Assembly (NCBI GenBank): GCA_029247265.1
Contig: JAQWLN010000074.1
Location: forward strand, 1 to 43,203
Source: Fuerstiella sp.
Lineage (GTDB): Bacteria > Planctomycetota > Planctomycetia > Planctomycetales > Planctomycetaceae
DNA: 43,203 bases
Direction of reading: 5' to 3'
Below, in pieces: positions 16,683 to 24,464 of the stretch. How positions within the stretch are numbered: position 1 is the stretch's first letter; each line of letters starts with the position of its first letter. The position numbers and the translations under genes are program-made. The notes under the pieces are model-generated. The model searched no databases. It was not told the DNA's origin and saw only the letters and a list, made by a program, of their open reading frames with translations.

Positions 16683-16692
16683 CGTCATGACG
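16683..16692. promoter_or_regulatory. 10-bp palindrome at the predicted transcription start
   Basis: CGTCATGACG is perfectly self-complementary and sits at the expected +1 of the promoter at 16649-16677, where a bound repressor would block initiation. The operator role is an inference from position only. Confidence 0.3.
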
Positions 16693-16769
16693 GCGCACAG
16701 CAGTAAACACCGGACCTCGGCTCGTATCGACAGGCGAAGACGGTGACGAAACCGGCAGGAGGCCAGCAG

Positions 16770-17942
16770 GTGAAACCGTTTTTTTCGATTTTGATGTTTG
16801 TCGGTGTCTTTGGCTTCGGAGTACTTGCCGGTCGCTGGATGGTGTTACCGGGAAGTTCTTCTGCCGTGGGCGAGCTGCACTCCGATACGGATGCGGTTGC
16901 TCAGATCTCTGCCCTGTCGTCAGATAACCGCGACAGCGGTTTCGCCGTGAATCGCTTCACTGCTATGGAAACGGGACTTGCTGCCGACGCCGGGAATGAA
17001 GTCGTGCCGGTGTCATTCGAAGAGTTTGCGGCGAACAGCCCGACAGCAGCGTCTAAGGAGCTTCCGAGTGTACGGCCATCCCGAAAGGTGTCTCGTGAAC
17101 AGGTTCGGGCTGTCATCACGAACCGTTTTCCAGACCTGCCTGCCGAGGCCGTGTCTGGTTGGACGGACACGTATGAAGGTACTCCTCCGGATGAACTGGA
17201 ACTGCTGCTGGAACAACGGAAAGGGCTGCCACCCATGCTTCCTGGAGGATCATTTTTGTCGCAGGCAACTTCTGAATTCGGCAAGCTGCAGCCGACCCCA
17301 GGCGACACTCAAGGGCCATTCGCGAGCGCTGCGACGATTGTTCATAAGAATCTCCTGCATGTCGCGACTCCAGGGTTTCGCCGGCGACGCATCGTTACGC
17401 GACTTAAAAACTTCTCAAGTGCGGCTGACTCCGGGCACGGTCTTCAGCAACGCCGGATCTTCGATTTTCAGCCGGGGGCAATAAATCCGTCTCAGCACCC
17501 ACTTCATTTGGCTATCGTCGACCATCCGGAACTGATGTTTCAACTGGAGCCGGGAAATCTGCTGACGCGCAGTGGAACATTCATTCGTCTGGCAGACGGT
17601 CGGCTCGGCATAGAGACAGATGGCGGAACAGCCGCGATTTTTTCCCGAATTACCATTCCTGAAGACGCAGGCACCATTTCTGTCTCGATGAATGGTGTCG
17701 TTCGATTCAACGATTCAACAGGGAAAGTTCAGTCGGTTGGAAACCTGAAGCTGGCCATTGTCAGTGGATTGGATGATCTTCAAAGTGTGAACGGCGTGTT
17801 CTTCACAACGTCGACCGATCCGTCGTGGATCCCCACAGCGGAGGGCACTCCGGTCGTGACCAATGCACTGGAATCTTCCAACGTCGACATTGACTACGAA
17901 TGGAAACTGGCCGACCATTATTCTCGGTTGAACAGTTTGTAG
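16770..17942 (+). CDS. membrane-anchored protein with a C-terminal FlgG-like flagellar rod domain
   Basis: A 390-residue protein. The GTG start at 16770 is preceded by AGGAGG (16757-16762) at a spacing of seven, one of the best ribosome binding sites in the window; an upstream in-frame GTG at 16743 lacks this. Residues about 5-27 form a single membrane anchor or uncleaved signal (FFSILMFVGVFGFGVLAGRW). Residues about 28-165 are a low-complexity linker containing a short helical segment. From about 166 the sequence follows FlgG/FlgF rod proteins: NLLHVATPGFRRRR matches the conserved ANNLANVxTxGFK region, then FQPGAINPSQHPLHLAI, LTRSGTFIRLADGRLGIETD, ITIPEDAGTISVSMNGVVRF, and finally LESSNVDIDYEWKL, like the LExSNV element of rod proteins. 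No flagellar gene is nearby, so this is an orphan rod-like protein. Confidence 0.85.
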   Translation: MKPFFSILMFVGVFGFGVLAGRWMVLPGSSSAVGELHSDTDAVAQISALSSDNRDSGFAVNRFTAMETGLAADAGNEVVPVSFEEFAANSPTAASKELPSVRPSRKVSREQVRAVITNRFPDLPAEAVSGWTDTYEGTPPDELELLLEQRKGLPPMLPGGSFLSQATSEFGKLQPTPGDTQGPFASAATIVHKNLLHVATPGFRRRRIVTRLKNFSSAADSGHGLQQRRIFDFQPGAINPSQHPLHLAIVDHPELMFQLEPGNLLTRSGTFIRLADGRLGIETDGGTAAIFSRITIPEDAGTISVSMNGVVRFNDSTGKVQSVGNLKLAIVSGLDDLQSVNGVFFTTSTDPSWIPTAEGTPVVTNALESSNVDIDYEWKLADHYSRLNSL

Positions 17943-18141
17943 AGCGTTATTCCGTTTACGGCATTTCATGCTGACTTGTGGCCGTGAAGAATTCCGTTCG
18001 ATAGCAGTTTCGTTACTCCCGCGAGTCAGTGTCGTCTTGGAGAGTTGGCAACGTGGTCATAGGCTGCGGAGTGAATATATCCGGAATCGGGCCGTGCTGA
18101 CTCAGGATGGCAAAGACAGATATCATGAAAAGGATCTGAGA

Positions 18142-18687
18142 ATGCGTGTAAACGTGTCCGGCTGCACTTTGGAGCTGCTGCAGGGCGATATTGTTGAGCA
18201 AAGTGTCGACGCAATTGTGAACGCGGCAAATTCGGAGTTGGCAGGTGGTGCTGGCGTTGATGGTGCGATCCATGTCGCTGGCGGACCGGCGATTATGGAC
18301 GACACGAATGCGAAGTATGCTGATGGTTGTCCGACGGGTAGTGCCGTGGAATCCGTCGCGGGGCTGCTTTCGGCAAATCACGTCTTTCACGCCGTCGGCC
18401 CGGTCTGGCGGGGCGGCAAAGAAGGTGAACCGGAACTGCTTTCGTCTGCGTACAGAAAGTGTCTGCAACTGGCTGTCGACCACGAATGCAGCAGCATCGC
18501 TTTCCCCGCGATCAGCGCCGGGGTCTACAGTTATCCGCTCGGTCTGGCGGCCAACGTGGCGCTGAAAACCTGCATCGACTTCCAGAAATGGCATAAGCAG
18601 CCACGTGAAGTTCGATTTATCCTGTTCAGCGAGGGAGTGTTTGGAGCTTTCGCCCGTTCGCTGGAAACATTGGTTGAGATGAAGTGA
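18142..18687 (+). CDS. macrodomain protein, probable ADP-ribosyl hydrolase
   Basis: A 181-residue single-domain protein. The motifs QGDIVEQSVDAIVNAANSEL and GGAGVDGAIHVAGGP are those of MacroD-type macrodomains, with the catalytic asparagine in NAAN and the aspartate in GVDGAI; FPAISAGVYSYPLGLAA matches the second substrate loop. Family members remove O-acetyl groups from O-acetyl-ADP-ribose or ADP-ribose from acidic residues of proteins. The start at 18142 is preceded by AAGGA at a suitable distance and begins just before the domain; the upstream open frame looks non-coding. It converges on the NRAMP-like gene with a 26-base gap. No ADP-ribosyltransferase is visible nearby. Confidence 0.92.
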   Translation: MRVNVSGCTLELLQGDIVEQSVDAIVNAANSELAGGAGVDGAIHVAGGPAIMDDTNAKYADGCPTGSAVESVAGLLSANHVFHAVGPVWRGGKEGEPELLSSAYRKCLQLAVDHECSSIAFPAISAGVYSYPLGLAANVALKTCIDFQKWHKQPREVRFILFSEGVFGAFARSLETLVEMK

Positions 18688-18713
18688 ATCGGTGGGTGGC
18701 GCCCCGGTGTTTC

Positions 18714-20399
18714 TCAACCCAGGAACTTCATCACAGTTTTGTAAACGCCCCAGCTGCCGGCCGTCAGCAGGCCGACACAAGAAACGATCAGGAACGTGTC
18801 CCAGAGCTTGCCCGGTCGCAGTCGTTTGTCAGTTTCACGGTAGCGGAAGTACATAGAACTAAACCCGATGATCGGCAGCATGACCGCCTGGGTGATTCCA
18901 GCGATCGCAACCAGAATCACTGGGTTCGGGAATACGTTGTACGCCACGACACACGCCAGCGGCAGAACGACGGACCAAATGGACACCATTTTTCTGCGAG
19001 CAGGAGAGTCGGCCTCGTTCCTGCGCAAGCCGACGACACTCAGAAAATCGGATACCATGCGAGCGTTGCTGGCGTTGGCCACCAGGTACGTGGAATACAG
19101 CACTGCGATGGCTCCGCCCAGGAACAGCCAGCGAGCGTAGCTACCGAAAATCGGCACGTAACTTTGCGCCAGCGTGCTGACCATACGTCCGCCTTCGGGA
19201 TTGCGTCCTTCGGAATGCAGCACGGCCACTCCCATCAGGAAGAAGGCTGCGGTCGCAATCGTGTAAATGACCATCGATGCAAACGCGTCGTACTTCATCA
19301 CTCGAAACCAGCCCCTGGCCCGACTCAGCCAGGCGTCCGTGTCTTCTCGAGGGCCCACCGAACGAGCGTAGCCTTTTTCAAGGCACCAGTATGGGTAACT
19401 GATCAGTTCCGTGGCCCCGACTCCAATGATTCCGAACGTCGCGAAGGCGGTTACCAGAGCGTTTGGAACATCCGGAAAACCGAAGCTCAGCCCCTGCAGC
19501 AGCATGTCGGTCGTAATCGCGTAGCGGTCTGTCATCTGTAACGCGATCACATTGCCCATGGTGATAATAGAAAACGAAACAACCAGCGTCACAGAAAACC
19601 GTTCAATCAGTTTGTAACGACCGACGAACAGCACGGCGGCCGTCAGCAGTCCCACGATCACCACCCAGATTCGGTCATCGACGGTCTTGAATGTGGTCAG
19701 ACTGTTTCCCGCTGAATCCTCCAGTGGCAGACCAGCCTTTGCCAGACGCATCAATTCGATTCCGCGTTCGCCAAGCTGGTCCAGATCGTGCCCGATCCAT
19801 CCCATTCGGGATTCCTGAATCCGCAGCGCTTCCGGCGAAAGGGTTGCAAGGTTGGCTGCGCTATCCGGTGCGTTAATCGGTGATTTTCCGGCCTGAAACA
19901 ATTGCCAGTCGGCAAAGTCGCGAATATCAGTTTCCGCCGGCGTTCGCACGGCGACATCGAAATCACCGGTGATGGGAATCGTCAGTGAAAGTGCCTGGCC
20001 GACGCCACCGACGATTCCACCAAGTTGTCCCACGGTCGTCATCATCATGAATCCCCACAACATGACCACCCAGTTAACACGACTGCTGCGAGGACCGGGG
20101 ACTCGGTTGAGAGAAGATAACGTTGTCTCGCCGTGACTGATCGTGAATCGTCCGAGTTCCAGTTGGACGAAGATCTTCACAACACAGCCCAGCAGGATCA
20201 GCCACAGCAGCGCAATGCCAGCCTCCGCGCCTGTTTTCGTCGTCATGATCAATTCGCCGGAGCCAACAATGTTGGCCGCAATGATCAATCCCGGGCCAAC
20301 CTGTCGCAGGATGTTTCCCAGTGACGTCGGGGGGGCGACGATGTTTTCCGGTTTGCGACGATCGGCGGTCGCAGACTCAGTAAGTGTCGGTTCGGCCAT
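18714..20399 (-). CDS. divergent NRAMP-like membrane transporter lacking the metal-site motifs
   Basis: A 561-residue polytopic membrane protein with the LeuT-fold organisation of NRAMP transporters. The first helix reads GPGLIIAANIVGSGE (about residues 35-49), where metal-transporting NRAMPs have DPGN in the unwound part of helix 1. Helix 6 reads GATELISYPYWCLEKG (near 330-345) where classical members have the MPH motif. Both metal-coordinating elements are therefore missing. A hydrophilic insert of about 100 residues (near residues 150-250) lies between two hydrophobic regions. The fold assignment is fairly secure from overall pattern, but the substrate is unlikely to be manganese or iron bound in the usual way. 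ATG 20399 is chosen; no ribosome binding site is evident. Confidence 0.82.
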   Translation of the reverse strand: MAEPTLTESATADRRKPENIVAPPTSLGNILRQVGPGLIIAANIVGSGELIMTTKTGAEAGIALLWLILLGCVVKIFVQLELGRFTISHGETTLSSLNRVPGPRSSRVNWVVMLWGFMMMTTVGQLGGIVGGVGQALSLTIPITGDFDVAVRTPAETDIRDFADWQLFQAGKSPINAPDSAANLATLSPEALRIQESRMGWIGHDLDQLGERGIELMRLAKAGLPLEDSAGNSLTTFKTVDDRIWVVIVGLLTAAVLFVGRYKLIERFSVTLVVSFSIITMGNVIALQMTDRYAITTDMLLQGLSFGFPDVPNALVTAFATFGIIGVGATELISYPYWCLEKGYARSVGPREDTDAWLSRARGWFRVMKYDAFASMVIYTIATAAFFLMGVAVLHSEGRNPEGGRMVSTLAQSYVPIFGSYARWLFLGGAIAVLYSTYLVANASNARMVSDFLSVVGLRRNEADSPARRKMVSIWSVVLPLACVVAYNVFPNPVILVAIAGITQAVMLPIIGFSSMYFRYRETDKRLRPGKLWDTFLIVSCVGLLTAGSWGVYKTVMKFLG

Positions 20400-20551
20400 G
20401 GAATAGATGCTTCAATGCTTTGGGTGAATGTGGCGAGTGCCGGACGATTGATGACGTGTTTCTGCCACCACAAGATTTTTGCTCTGGTCGCCGCTGTCTG
20501 ATCGAGTGCCGAACATTTACGCTCGCATCGCGGCCTCGGGACGTAACGGTA

Positions 20552-20908
20552 TCAGAACAAAGTGGATGGTTCGGCGTCATCATCCTTTTCGGTGTCGTCC
20601 TGTGTCCCGGCAGCTGAAACGGAGTTTTGTTGCCTGGTGAGGGTTGCCGTGGCGTCGAATGGCGCAGTTTCAATCACCCCATCGTCGCCAATCCGGGTGA
20701 GAATTTCGATTCTCTGGGCAGCGTCATCCAACTGCCGATGGCAGATTCCCAGAAGGCCCATGCCTCGCTCAAATTTTTGTAATGACGCTTCGAGTGGCTC
20801 CTGACCGGATTCCAAGACCTGCACGATTTCCTGCAGTTCGTCCATGGACTCTTCGATGGATGGTTCGGGGGCTGTCTTTTTCTTCCTGGCACCTTTGCTT
20901 TTGGCCAT
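20552..20908 (-). CDS. xseB: exodeoxyribonuclease VII small subunit
   Basis: A 118-residue protein. The core (SIEESMDELQEIVQVLESGQ through EPLEASLQKFERGMGLLGICHRQL) is the XseB signature: a helical hairpin that binds the large subunit XseA to form a nuclease degrading single-stranded DNA from both ends. XseB is usually about 80 residues; here there is a basic N-terminal tail (KSKGARKKK) and an acidic C-terminal extension rich in D and E. The start is at ATG 20908, just ahead of the basic tail; the frame is open 21 codons further but that part is not conserved-looking. xseA is not in the window, although the two are often adjacent in other bacteria. Confidence 0.9.
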   Translation of the reverse strand: MAKSKGARKKKTAPEPSIEESMDELQEIVQVLESGQEPLEASLQKFERGMGLLGICHRQLDDAAQRIEILTRIGDDGVIETAPFDATATLTRQQNSVSAAGTQDDTEKDDDAEPSTLF

Positions 20909-21108
20909 TTTTATAACTCTCGTGTTATTCGTTGAAAGACCGTTGTTCGTGCAATTAAATGCCTTTGGCACGGAGAGACTCTAGGCGCAAATGACGCGAT
21001 TTGGAAGCAGCAGAGAAAGGACAAAGGGTCGGGAGTCTTTTTCGGCCCAGGATCACTCGAAAGTCAAACGTACTTCATCCGCCGAAGATTCCTGACTCTC
21101 TGGTTAGC

Positions 21109-21789
21109 TCATGCGCGGTCGGTACCCTGCCCCGCTCCAGTCACCACGTCCAGCAGCTCCTGGCCTCGGTCCGATAACAGTTGGCGTGCCCACGCCAGCA
21201 CTTCGATGTTTGTTTTTTCCATCACCGGAAGATTTACTCGGTGCAGGACCTGGTTGATACGAACGAACATGCGTTCGTCGTCAGCATAGTCCTCAAGGAA
21301 TTTTTCTTCTCGAAACCGATCGATGAACCATGCGAGTCGATCTGTCTCTCGTGTCGCCATTCGATTGACGGCGCGTGCGACGACGCTGGAGTCAACCAGG
21401 CTCATTGCCGAATAATAGCGATTCAGCAGTGTTTCGTCGCGGGCTACCAACGTCGCGTCAAGCATCAGTTCGACGACGATGTGGCCCAGGAACCCCGGGC
21501 GATGATCGTATTTGTCCGGCATCTGACGGCGAAACCGTGCGCTCAGCTGAGCTTCCATTTGTTGAAACGATTCACAACGGTGAAACGTATCGTCGTCCTG
21601 GTGATGCTGAAGAATTCCTCTGCCAACGTCGCGCACGACATTGCAGTCTGTTGCATCGACTATCGGCTGCACCAGCCGACTTCGGGCACGGACACGGCGA
21701 TTCACAACACTCAGCCAGTCCGGAACGGCCGTTCCGGCCAGAAACAGAGGGGAATCCAGGAACCGATATCCATGAGCCAGATAGTTCAT
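21109..21789 (-). CDS. acyl carrier protein phosphodiesterase-like (AcpH/DUF479-like) protein
   Basis: A 226-residue protein beginning MNYLAHGYRFLDSPLFLAG, resembling the MNYLAHLxLA start of the AcpH family. GRGILQHHQDDDTFHRCESF matches the region of AcpH that has histidines and aspartates for metal binding, and PGFLGHIVVELMLDATLVAR matches the second conserved helix. AcpH removes the phosphopantetheine arm from acyl carrier protein and belongs to the HD-like superfamily. The start is ATG 21789; a 16-codon upstream extension is possible but looks non-native. Divergence from the characterised enzymes is considerable, so the activity should be regarded as probable at best. Confidence 0.7.
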   Translation of the reverse strand: MNYLAHGYRFLDSPLFLAGTAVPDWLSVVNRRVRARSRLVQPIVDATDCNVVRDVGRGILQHHQDDDTFHRCESFQQMEAQLSARFRRQMPDKYDHRPGFLGHIVVELMLDATLVARDETLLNRYYSAMSLVDSSVVARAVNRMATRETDRLAWFIDRFREEKFLEDYADDERMFVRINQVLHRVNLPVMEKTNIEVLAWARQLLSDRGQELLDVVTGAGQGTDRA

Positions 21790-21963
21790 TGATCGAGTCG
21801 AAAGGGCCGGTGTCTGCAGCGAGAAATCACCGCCCATCGTAGAAGCAAACGGGATCTGAGCCTATTGCAATCGTTGACTGAACGTGGATTTGGCTGACTC
21901 GATTCACATCGACACGAATTCGTGCCATCATGCGTCATCGACAATATCAACAGGAACCAAATT

Positions 21964-23562
21964 ATGCCGCACATGAACCGATCGGACGACCATCGCAAAC
22001 CATCCCGCCAGACGCAGATGGCGCAGCCCGATGTTGTCGGAATACGTGGACTCTGGTCGCGTGACCTGGTGAAACGTTACCTGCAGTCCATCGTTCTGAT
22101 TCTGATCGTGTTCATTCCCACGATAGGGCAGGCAGAAGACTGGGCCCAGTTTCGCGGACCCAATTGCACTGGTATTGCGGACGCTTCCGGCCCGTTACCG
22201 GAAAAGTTTTCCGCGACACAGGCCGTCCGCTGGAAGGCGGACCTGGGGGATGGAATCGGCTGTCCGATCGTGGCGGCCGGCAGATTGTTTACATCGGCGA
22301 TGATCGACGACAAGACCGTCGGGCTTTATGCATTCGATGCAGCGACCGGCGAGGAACTTTGGAAACGCTCCTGGCCCGCGGGCGATGTTGAGGAAATCCA
22401 CAAGACAAACAGTCATGCCGCGACTACTCCGACAGCCGACGCGGAACGTGTTTATTTCTACTTCAGCACTCTCGGAATGCTGACTGTCGATGCGGCAACC
22501 GGAAAGGACGTTTGGCAGAAGGAACTGCCGGTCCCGTATTTTGTGTTTAAGTGGGGGGCTGGCATGTCGCCCGTTCTGTACAAGGATCTGTTGTTGTTCT
22601 GCCAGGATGACGATCTGAATCCGGCGTTCTTCGCGTTCGACAAGCGGACGGGAGAAGTGCGGTGGAAGGATGATCGCAGCGATATGGCAGTCAACTATTC
22701 GCATCCGGTCATCTGTGAGGCGGCAAGCGGCGACGAGATCGTCGTGGGCGGCACGGGATTGCTGATCGGATACGATCCGGCAACGGGCAAACGACTGTGG
22801 CACGCTCGGACACTGCTGCGAAATATCAAGACGACGCCGGTGTGCGTTGACGGTGTTGTTTATATTTCGTTGCAAAGCGGAGGCATTGCCAATCAATGGC
22901 TGGCATCCGTCGATCGGGCTGAAACCGGCAACAGCGACGACAAAATCACCAGAGATGAGATTCAGGCATTTGTGGGCAAGCGGCCGGTCCCGGAAAGCTT
23001 CTACCGTAAGACATTTGGTCGCGGCGACCTTGACGGGGATGGTGATCTGGAAGGAAAGGAACTGGATGCTGCTTTTCTTAATGCCGACAACTTTGCCGGG
23101 GCGGCGTATGACGCGAAAGACCCGGCTGCCGAATTCATTCTGGCAGTCAAAGGTGGTGGACGAGGCGACGTGACGGAGACTCACGTTCTGTGGAAGCACC
23201 CCACGAAACACACCGATCACATTGTGTCGCCGATGGTGGTCAATGACCGAATGCTGCTCGTCAAGGGCGGTGGAATTGCGACCTGTTTTGACACGAAGAA
23301 CGGTGAGTCTCTGTTTGGCCCGGCGCGAATTCGAAACGAAGGCGACTACTTCGCATCGCCGATTTATGGTGACGGAAAAATATATGTTGCCAGTGAAAAC
23401 GGAAGAGTGGTTGTTCTGAGTGACGGTCCCGAACTGAATATTCTTGCCGTGAATGATATGGGTGATTCCATTCTGGGAACTCCGGCCATTGCTGATGGCG
23501 CACTTTTCGTCCGAACTCGACGGGCAATCTTCCGAATTCAGAAGCCGGATGTCGTGGAGTGA
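21964..23562 (+). CDS. PQQ-type beta-propeller protein with an EF-hand insert
   Basis: A 532-residue exported protein. ATG 21964 is preceded by AGGAA (21952-21956) seven bases upstream; about 35 polar residues precede a hydrophobic signal segment (SIVLILIVFIPTIGQA). The mature protein begins EDWAQFRGPNCTG, the usual opening of planctomycete outer-membrane or periplasmic PQQ-like propellers. Blade motifs include LYAFDAATGEELWKRSW and GYDPATGKRLWHA. Near residue 355 an EF-hand loop (DLDGDGDLEGKE) interrupts the propeller, preceded by a partial second one (DDKITRDEIQAF), so calcium binding is likely. No catalytic residues for alcohol dehydrogenase activity are visible; a structural or sensory role is possible. 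The long N-region of the signal is unusual, and a GTG at 22069 is a possible alternative start. Confidence 0.88.
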   Translation: MPHMNRSDDHRKPSRQTQMAQPDVVGIRGLWSRDLVKRYLQSIVLILIVFIPTIGQAEDWAQFRGPNCTGIADASGPLPEKFSATQAVRWKADLGDGIGCPIVAAGRLFTSAMIDDKTVGLYAFDAATGEELWKRSWPAGDVEEIHKTNSHAATTPTADAERVYFYFSTLGMLTVDAATGKDVWQKELPVPYFVFKWGAGMSPVLYKDLLLFCQDDDLNPAFFAFDKRTGEVRWKDDRSDMAVNYSHPVICEAASGDEIVVGGTGLLIGYDPATGKRLWHARTLLRNIKTTPVCVDGVVYISLQSGGIANQWLASVDRAETGNSDDKITRDEIQAFVGKRPVPESFYRKTFGRGDLDGDGDLEGKELDAAFLNADNFAGAAYDAKDPAAEFILAVKGGGRGDVTETHVLWKHPTKHTDHIVSPMVVNDRMLLVKGGGIATCFDTKNGESLFGPARIRNEGDYFASPIYGDGKIYVASENGRVVVLSDGPELNILAVNDMGDSILGTPAIADGALFVRTRRAIFRIQKPDVVE

Positions 23563-23884
23563 AGTATCACCCTCGTGGAGCGATACGTCACTGCACTCCC
23601 TTTCTGCGATCTCGAAGTCTGGTCCGGTGACGCAGAGTCATCATTCCCTGGCCTCGCGGTCGGCAGCTGCTGAATTCAATGCGCATTGACCAGGAAGAAT
23701 TCCTACCGTGGTTGCGCTCTCAACGAAAGAATGGTCAGGCATTTTTTGCACAGTTTTCATTTTCCTCCAGACAATATTATTCTTCCTCTGAATGGCCTGG
23801 CCAAAGATCTGTACTTGGTCCGTTCAATGTATGATCGGCTTCAGTCGAACTTTGCGATGTGCGTTCTGCTGAATCTGACTGATC
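23563..23884. other. intergenic region between the PQQ-propeller and DUF2617-like genes
   Basis: About 320 bases. A 49-codon frame from ATG 23679 is present but has no ribosome binding site and resembles nothing that I know. No hairpin or promoter stands out. Confidence 0.45.
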
Positions 23885-24457
23885 ATGTCCGACCACGGGA
23901 CCGATCCTATGCCGCTGCAACTTAGTCGCCCCGATGCTGCTGACATGGTGCTGCGCACTTTTGAACGGCCCATTCATCCGGAACTGTTCGATGCTGCTAA
24001 GCAGTGTACGATTCGATTCGGAGGGCAAAAAGCTCAAATGCGTCTGGGGCCGACCGGGCATCTGCTGGAGTTTCGGACGGATGAATCCGTCGTCACAGAA
24101 GTGGTGGCCACGAAACACGAGGGCTTTCCGGAACACCTGAAAGTGATCGATCGACGGCTGATCGGTTACCGCACGCACATGATCGATCTGCCCCAGGTGA
24201 GGTACCATTGCAGTTATCAGCTTGAGAGTGTCCCGCTGGACGTTTACCTGCAGTTGCACCGGGAGTTTGAGTTGGATGCGCAGAACGCGACTCTATCCCT
24301 GGTCGTACCTGGAGCAACGCCCCAGAGTCCCGACTGTATCAGTCTGCTGAAGTGTGACGTGCTGCAGGAGGGACTCGTTGTCCATGCATTTCATACGTTT
24401 CCTGAGAACGCTGCGATTCTGCGAACTCAAACACTGTTCGAGTTGTTGGACTGCTGA
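23885..24457 (+). CDS. DUF2617-like protein of unknown function
   Basis: A 190-residue soluble protein without signal peptide or membrane segment. The N-terminal part (LQLSRPDAADMVLRTFERPI) and the mixed alpha/beta pattern that follows (IRFGGQKAQMRLGPTGHLLE) resemble the DUF2617 family, small proteins of unknown role found in planctomycetes and actinobacteria. An alternative start is ATG 23909, nine residues in, just before the conserved-looking region; neither has a clear ribosome binding site. It converges on the ceramidase-like gene, with seven bases between stop codons. Coding status is supported by codon pattern and length; family assignment is moderate. Confidence 0.7.
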   Translation: MSDHGTDPMPLQLSRPDAADMVLRTFERPIHPELFDAAKQCTIRFGGQKAQMRLGPTGHLLEFRTDESVVTEVVATKHEGFPEHLKVIDRRLIGYRTHMIDLPQVRYHCSYQLESVPLDVYLQLHREFELDAQNATLSLVVPGATPQSPDCISLLKCDVLQEGLVVHAFHTFPENAAILRTQTLFELLDC

Positions 24458-24464
24458 CAGCGTG

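Larger units (their letters stand above)
16469..16769. other. intergenic region ahead of the FlgG-like gene
   Basis: About 300 bases with no gene that I can support. Its right half carries a possible promoter (16649-16677) and a palindrome at the predicted transcription start (16683-16692). The left half shows nothing recognisable, and there is no strong terminator after the transporter gene. Confidence 0.5.

Noticed and set aside
23679..23828. A 49-codon plus-strand frame between the PQQ and DUF2617-like genes
   Set aside because: It has no ribosome binding site and no similarity that I recognise, and it ends well before the next gene. Possible but unsupported.
23686..23925. A 79-codon plus-strand frame overlapping the start of the DUF2617-like gene
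   Set aside because: It overlaps a better-supported gene in a different frame and shows no domain features.
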